Source of the DNA: an uncultured Clostridia bacterium
GTDB taxonomy: Bacteria; Bacillota; Clostridia; UBA1381
DNA: 47,388 nt
Assembly: GCA_947585795.1 (NCBI GenBank)
Contig: CANPXG010000013.1
Location: forward strand, 1 to 47,388
Reading direction: 5' to 3'
Shown here: positions 43,818 through 47,388 of the stretch, piece after piece
How positions within the stretch are numbered: the stretch's first letter is position 1
Layout of the letters: every line of letters starts with the position of its first letter
Position numbers and translations under genes: made by a program
Notes under the pieces: model-generated
Seen by the model: only the letters and a program-made list of their open reading frames with translations
What the model was told of the DNA's origin: nothing
Database searches by the model: none

Positions 43818-43851
43818 ATATTGTATCATAAAAAATTTTATGTTACAATAT
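43818..43851. promoter_or_regulatory. 34-bp palindromic bidirectional promoter between rho and the DUF624 gene
   Basis: Two arms, ATATTGTA (43818-43825) plus CATAAAA (43827-43833), and their inverted copies TTTTATG (43836-43842) and TACAATAT (43844-43851), match except one base (T43826 against T43843). Plus strand: TTGTAT (43821-43826), 17 bp, TACAAT (43844-43849). Minus strand: TTGTAA (43848-43843), 17 bp, TACAAT (43825-43820). The same DNA therefore reads as a promoter both ways, or is an operator over a single one. Confidence 0.6.
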
Positions 43852-43898
43852 ATTTTGCGAAATATTTTCAAGAAATTTATTTTTAAGGAGAGATACAT

Positions 43899-44819
43899 AT
43901 GGGACTTTTCGGCGGAAGCTACATGAAACCCGGCAAGGGCGTTGACAAAAACGAGCCGAAGAAAAAAGGCTTTTTCTTATTTTTCGACATAATAGTTCAT
44001 AAATTCACGAAATTTATCGGCTTAAACTGCCTTTACACAATGGCGAGCATTTTATGGATAGCCGCGCTGTTCCTTTTCGCGAACCTGATTTTGAGTGGCA
44101 CAAACATTGTCGAGGGCATCACCGACAACCTTATGTCCGCGAGCGCGGGCATAAGCCGCGAGGAGCTTGCGGGCAGCATACAGGTAATGCTTCAGTTCAC
44201 GTTCGCCATGACCGTGTTCACGCTTTGGGGTTCGGGACCTGCGACCGCAGCATACGCGTATATAACGCGCTGCTTCACGCGCGCCGAGCACGCGTGGGTA
44301 CTGAGCGACAGCGTGGACAAGTTCAAGGAAAATTTTAAGCAGGGCATGTTCGTCGTTATCGTAGACGCGATCGTGCTCGCATTCGGACTTAACGCCGCCC
44401 ACTTCTACTACTCACTCTACGCATCCTCGGGCAGTATTTTATGGATGCTTCTTACTTATATTATGGCACTCGTGTTCATCATATACACGATGATGCACCC
44501 GTACCTGTATCAGATAATGGTCACTTTTGAATGTAAAATAGGCGCGCTTTACAAAAACGCCCTGCTCATCACGCTTGCGAAATTACCCGGCAACGTGTTC
44601 ACGCTTGCCGTCGGCGTACTCGTGCTCGGACTTTTGTTCACGCTTGTGAACCCGCTTGCCGCGTCGCTGTTTATCGCGGTGCTCGGTCTTTGTCTGACGA
44701 GCTACCCCGGCGAGTTTTACGCCGCGCGCGTGATCGAGCGTTCGATTTTGCGCGACATGAAGGAAAAGACGGAAAAACAGCCTAAGATTGAATATATCGG
44801 AGAGGAAGAGGCGGAATGA
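43899..44819 (+). CDS. DUF624 (YesL-like) membrane protein
   Basis: 306 residues with five or six membrane segments. [58 protein letters not shown] and SYPGEFYAA fit the YesL/DUF624 family, found near carbohydrate genes in Firmicutes and of unknown function. The N-terminal ~30 residues are basic and cytoplasmic. AAGGAGAG precedes the ATG. It overlaps mnmG by four bases (ATGA), which suggests coupling to the tRNA modification gene. Confidence 0.75.
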   Translation: MGLFGGSYMKPGKGVDKNEPKKKGFFLFFDIIVHKFTKFIGLNCLYTMASILWIAALFLFANLILSGTNIVEGITDNLMSASAGISREELAGSIQVMLQFTFAMTVFTLWGSGPATAAYAYITRCFTRAEHAWVLSDSVDKFKENFKQGMFVVIVDAIVLAFGLNAAHFYYSLYASSGSILWMLLTYIMALVFIIYTMMHPYLYQIMVTFECKIGALYKNALLITLAKLPGNVFTLAVGVLVLGLLFTLVNPLAASLFIAVLGLCLTSYPGEFYAARVIERSILRDMKEKTEKQPKIEYIGEEEAE

Positions 44820-46687
44820 TTTTGGGTGAGTACGATGTCGCCGTAATAGGCGGCGGTCACGCCGGCTGCGAGGCGGCTTTGGCGGCGGCGCGTCTTGGCA
44901 TGCGGACGGTAATGTTTTCGATAAGCCTTGACGCCATAGGCAACCTCCCCTGCAACCCGAGCATAGGCGGCACCGCCAAGGGACATCTCGTCCGCGAGGT
45001 GGACGCGCTCGGCGGTGAAATGGGCAAGGCGGCGGACGCGTCGTTTATCCAGTCCAAAATGCTAAACCGCGGCAAAGGTCCCGCGGTACATTCGCTCCGC
45101 GCTCAGATAGACAGAAAAAAATACCACGCGGAAATGAAAAAACGCCTCGAAAACCAAAAAAACCTACACGTAAAACAAGCTGAAATCATCGATATACTCA
45201 CCGAGGAAAACCGCGTCACGGGCGTTGTGACGCACACGGGCGTGACGTACAAGGCGAAATGCGTCATAATCGCAAGCGGAACGTATCTTAAGGGTAAAAT
45301 ACTTATCGGCGACTACGCGCGGGAAAGCGGTCCCGACGGAATGTTCCCCGCGAACGAGTTGTCAAAGAATTTAAAGAGGATAGGCGTAGAGCTTAAGCGC
45401 TTCAAAACGGGTACTCCCGCGCGCGTGCACGCCGACACGATCAACTTTGAAAAACTTGAAACAGAGGAGGGCGACGAGAGGATCGTGCCGTTTTCGTTTG
45501 AAACGGAAAAGACGGGAGAAAACCTTGTAAAGTGCCACATCGTGTACACGAACGAGGAAACCCACCGCATTATTCGCGAAAATCTTCACCGTTCCGCGAT
45601 GTACGGCGGCAAGGTGGAGGGCGTGGGACCGAGATACTGCCCGTCGATAGAGGATAAAGTCGTGCGTTTTGCGGACAAGAAGCGCCACCAGCTTTTTATC
45701 GAGCCCATGGGACTTGACACGAAGGAAATGTACGTGCAGGGCTTTTCGACGAGCCTCCCCGAGGACGTGCAGCTTGAGATGTACCGAAGCGTCGAGGGAC
45801 TTGAAAACGTGGAGATCATGCGTAGCGCTTACGCGATCGAGTACGATTGCTGCAACCCGCTTCGCCTCGGCGCGACGCTTGAATTTAAGGACATAAGCGG
45901 TCTGTACGGCGCGGGACAGTTCAACGGCACGTCGGGCTATGAGGAAGCGGCGGCTCAGGGACTTATCGCGGGAATAAATGCCGCGCTCAAATTAAAGGGC
46001 GAGGAACCGCTTATTTTAAAGCGCTCCGACGGATATATCGGAACCTTGATCGACGACCTGATAACGAAGGGCACGAACGAGCCGTACAGAATGATGACGT
46101 CGCGCAGCGAGTACCGCCTGCTTCTTCGTCAGGACAACGCCGACGAACGCCTTACCCCGATGGGGTACCGCGTGGGACTTATAAGCGAGGAACGGTACGA
46201 GAAATTTCTTAATAAAATGGAAATGATCGAGAATGAGATCAAAAGAGTTTCCGAGGTCGTCGTCCCGCCGAAGGACGCGAACCCGCTTCTTGAAAAATAC
46301 AACACCTCACCTGTAAAAACGGGCATACGCTTAAGCGACATGCTGAAGCGCCCCGAACTCGATTACGATAAGACCGCGCCGGTCGACAGAGAGCGCAAGC
46401 CTTTGCCGGACGCGGTGCGCGAGCAGGTCGAAATAAAACTGAAGTATGACGGATATATAAAGCGTCAGATAGCGCAGGTGGAGCAGTTTAAGAAACTGGA
46501 GGCGAAGCTCCTGCCCGAAAATCAGGATTATTCCGAAATTCACGGTCTGCGCCTCGAGGCAAGACAGAAGCTAAACGACATAAAACCGAAATCGCTCGGA
46601 CAGGCCTCAAGGATATCGGGAGTGTCCCCGTCGGACATTTCCGTGCTGATAGTTTGGCTCGAAAATATGAAAAACAGAACCGAATGA
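44816..46687 (+). CDS. mnmG: tRNA uridine 5-carboxymethylaminomethyl modification enzyme MnmG
   Basis: FAD enzyme that, with MnmE, modifies the wobble uridine of several tRNAs. 623 residues. [19 protein letters not shown] is the FAD-binding site, [25 protein letters not shown] the family signature, and [10 protein letters not shown] and [16 protein letters not shown] are the other conserved blocks. The C-terminal helical part ([22 protein letters not shown]) contacts MnmE and tRNA in relatives. Neither mnmE nor rsmG is next to it. An rRNA promoter starts 87 bp after the stop. Confidence 0.97.
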   Translation: MILGEYDVAVIGGGHAGCEAALAAARLGMRTVMFSISLDAIGNLPCNPSIGGTAKGHLVREVDALGGEMGKAADASFIQSKMLNRGKGPAVHSLRAQIDRKKYHAEMKKRLENQKNLHVKQAEIIDILTEENRVTGVVTHTGVTYKAKCVIIASGTYLKGKILIGDYARESGPDGMFPANELSKNLKRIGVELKRFKTGTPARVHADTINFEKLETEEGDERIVPFSFETEKTGENLVKCHIVYTNEETHRIIRENLHRSAMYGGKVEGVGPRYCPSIEDKVVRFADKKRHQLFIEPMGLDTKEMYVQGFSTSLPEDVQLEMYRSVEGLENVEIMRSAYAIEYDCCNPLRLGATLEFKDISGLYGAGQFNGTSGYEEAAAQGLIAGINAALKLKGEEPLILKRSDGYIGTLIDDLITKGTNEPYRMMTSRSEYRLLLRQDNADERLTPMGYRVGLISEERYEKFLNKMEMIENEIKRVSEVVVPPKDANPLLEKYNTSPVKTGIRLSDMLKRPELDYDKTAPVDRERKPLPDAVREQVEIKLKYDGYIKRQIAQVEQFKKLEAKLLPENQDYSEIHGLRLEARQKLNDIKPKSLGQASRISGVSPSDISVLIVWLENMKNRTE

Positions 46688-46773
46688 ATAAAATGGAGCA
46701 AAAAGAGGTACAAAACGGCAAAAAATTAATGCAAAATGCCCATAAGATTTTTCAAAAATCTTTAAAAAAAGGC

Positions 46774-46802
46774 TTGACAAGGCAATTTTTACGTGATAAA
46801 AT
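46774..46802 (+). promoter_or_regulatory. rRNA operon promoter
   Basis: TTGACA (46774-46779), 17 bp, TAAAAT (46797-46802). The A/T-rich DNA upstream (46744-46770, AAGATTTTT...AAAAATCTT...AAAAAAA) looks like an UP element. About 510 nt lie between it and 16S. Confidence 0.75.
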
Positions 46803-46807
46803 AAGTA

Positions 46808-47313
46808 AGCTGTCGCAAGAGAGCGAGATGTACATTGAAAGATAGATAGTGCAAGCATTTACGAAGTAAATGCGAACCATACACGACAAAAGCAAGCCGT
46901 AGACGTATGATTTTGCGTAGCAAAAGCATAGGCAGCCATACTGCCGCTAGTCGGAGGCGTTCACGCTAAGCGTGATGCGGAGTGTATGCCGGACGAAGTC
47001 CGGAGGTATTTACTAAGTAAACATTAAACCAAGTCAAAAGAATTTGAGTTTTTTATGACAGTAAACGGATAATAGAAATTAACGTAATGTCAGAGTTAGT
47101 TTTAGGAGCTAACGGAAACGAACTTTTAACTCTCTGAGGAGAGTTTTAGGAATTGATTTACAAGGCGTTTTGCTTGTCATGTGCGTATAGATTTCGTATT
47201 ACAAGGAGATAAGCGGAGCAATACTTGATGTATTGCGAGCATTATCGACGAAGAAATACGGAAGAATAGGCGTGCAGGACAAGTAAACAAGACGCAGTAA
47301 AGCAATTCAAGAT
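46808..47313 (+). other. Structured rRNA leader with mini-hairpins
   Basis: No ORF supported. Five perfect stems with three-base loops, each closed by C and G, occur at 46855-46873 (GCATTTAC gaa), 46911-46925 (TTTTGC gta), 46961-46975 (TCACGC taa), 46989-47003 (CCGGAC gaa) and 47009-47021 (TTTAC taa), plus GGCAG/CTGCC at 46931-46945. Farther on, GCGTTTTGCTTGTC (47165-47178) pairs with DNA at 47278-47295 around a hairpin GCAATAC/GTATTGC (47218-47236). It should fold in the pre-rRNA and may aid processing or antitermination. No classical boxA was recognised. Confidence 0.5.

Positions 47314-47388
<75 letters not shown>

Noticed and set aside
46654-46845. A 63-residue Lys-rich frame after mnmG.
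   Set aside because: Overlaps mnmG and the rRNA promoter, with no RBS. It reflects A-rich DNA.

Overview
The window looks like chromosome from a Gram-positive anaerobe of the class Clostridia (Bacillota). The evidence is DnaA/DnaN next to an AT-rich candidate origin, a DnaD-type primosome protein, a DnaC-like loader, HemZ, EcfA1/A2/T with TruA, SLH and copper-amine-oxidase-type surface proteins, consensus sigma-A promoters with 17-bp spacers, AGGAGG ribosome sites and a Firmicutes-type 16S start. No phage, plasmid, CRISPR or tRNA gene was seen. The finer taxonomy cannot be read from this sequence alone.

Layout. 1-2758 (minus): an SDR reductase cut by the window edge, translationally coupled to polyphosphate kinase. 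2836-8754 (plus): dnaA, a candidate oriC, dnaN, a metallo-beta-lactamase-fold hydrolase, hemZ and a DnaC-like loader. 8777-10627 (minus): aroF-pheA. 10724-13915: small regulatory and surface genes (XRE repressor divergent from a GerMN protein, a repeat lipoprotein, a copper-amine-oxidase-domain protein, a Phd/RelE toxin-antitoxin pair). 14087-18308 (minus): an orphan sugar-binding lipoprotein with a Cys-rich small protein, an RsmF-like rRNA methylase, DnaD and a second XRE regulator. 18470-20272 (plus): a large membrane protein. 20550-28195 (plus): rpoB-rpoC. 28248-36148 (minus): a long gene string, RlmI-like methylase, ecfA1-ecfA2-ecfT, truA, a DUF5711-like protein, cvpA, ilvD. 36408-42264 (plus): tyrA, an SLH-PstS fusion and queF-queC-queD-queE-folE, with two repeat-rich spacers. 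42307-43635 (minus): rho. 43899-46687 (plus): a DUF624 protein and mnmG. 46774-47388: an rRNA promoter, a long structured leader and the 5' end of 16S rRNA.

How the genes work together. DnaA, DnaN, DnaD and the DnaC-like loader cover initiation, clamp and helicase loading. AroF, PheA and TyrA cover the entry step and both branches to phenylalanine and tyrosine, in two separate transcription units. FolE, QueD, QueE, QueC and QueF form a complete GTP-to-preQ1 route in one tightly packed operon. RpoB/RpoC, Rho and the rrn promoter cover core transcription.

The less ordinary content is mostly regulatory or repeat DNA. It includes a 34-bp near-perfect palindrome that reads as a promoter in both directions between rho and the DUF624 gene, operator-like palindromes embedded in consensus promoters at two XRE loci, and a possible short terminated RNA before the RlmI-like gene. 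It also includes a 207-bp element with perfect 14-bp terminal inverted repeats just upstream of queF, and a run of mini-hairpins with three-base loops in the rRNA leader. Among proteins, the 74-residue acidic tail on RpoB and the SLH-PstS fusion stand out.
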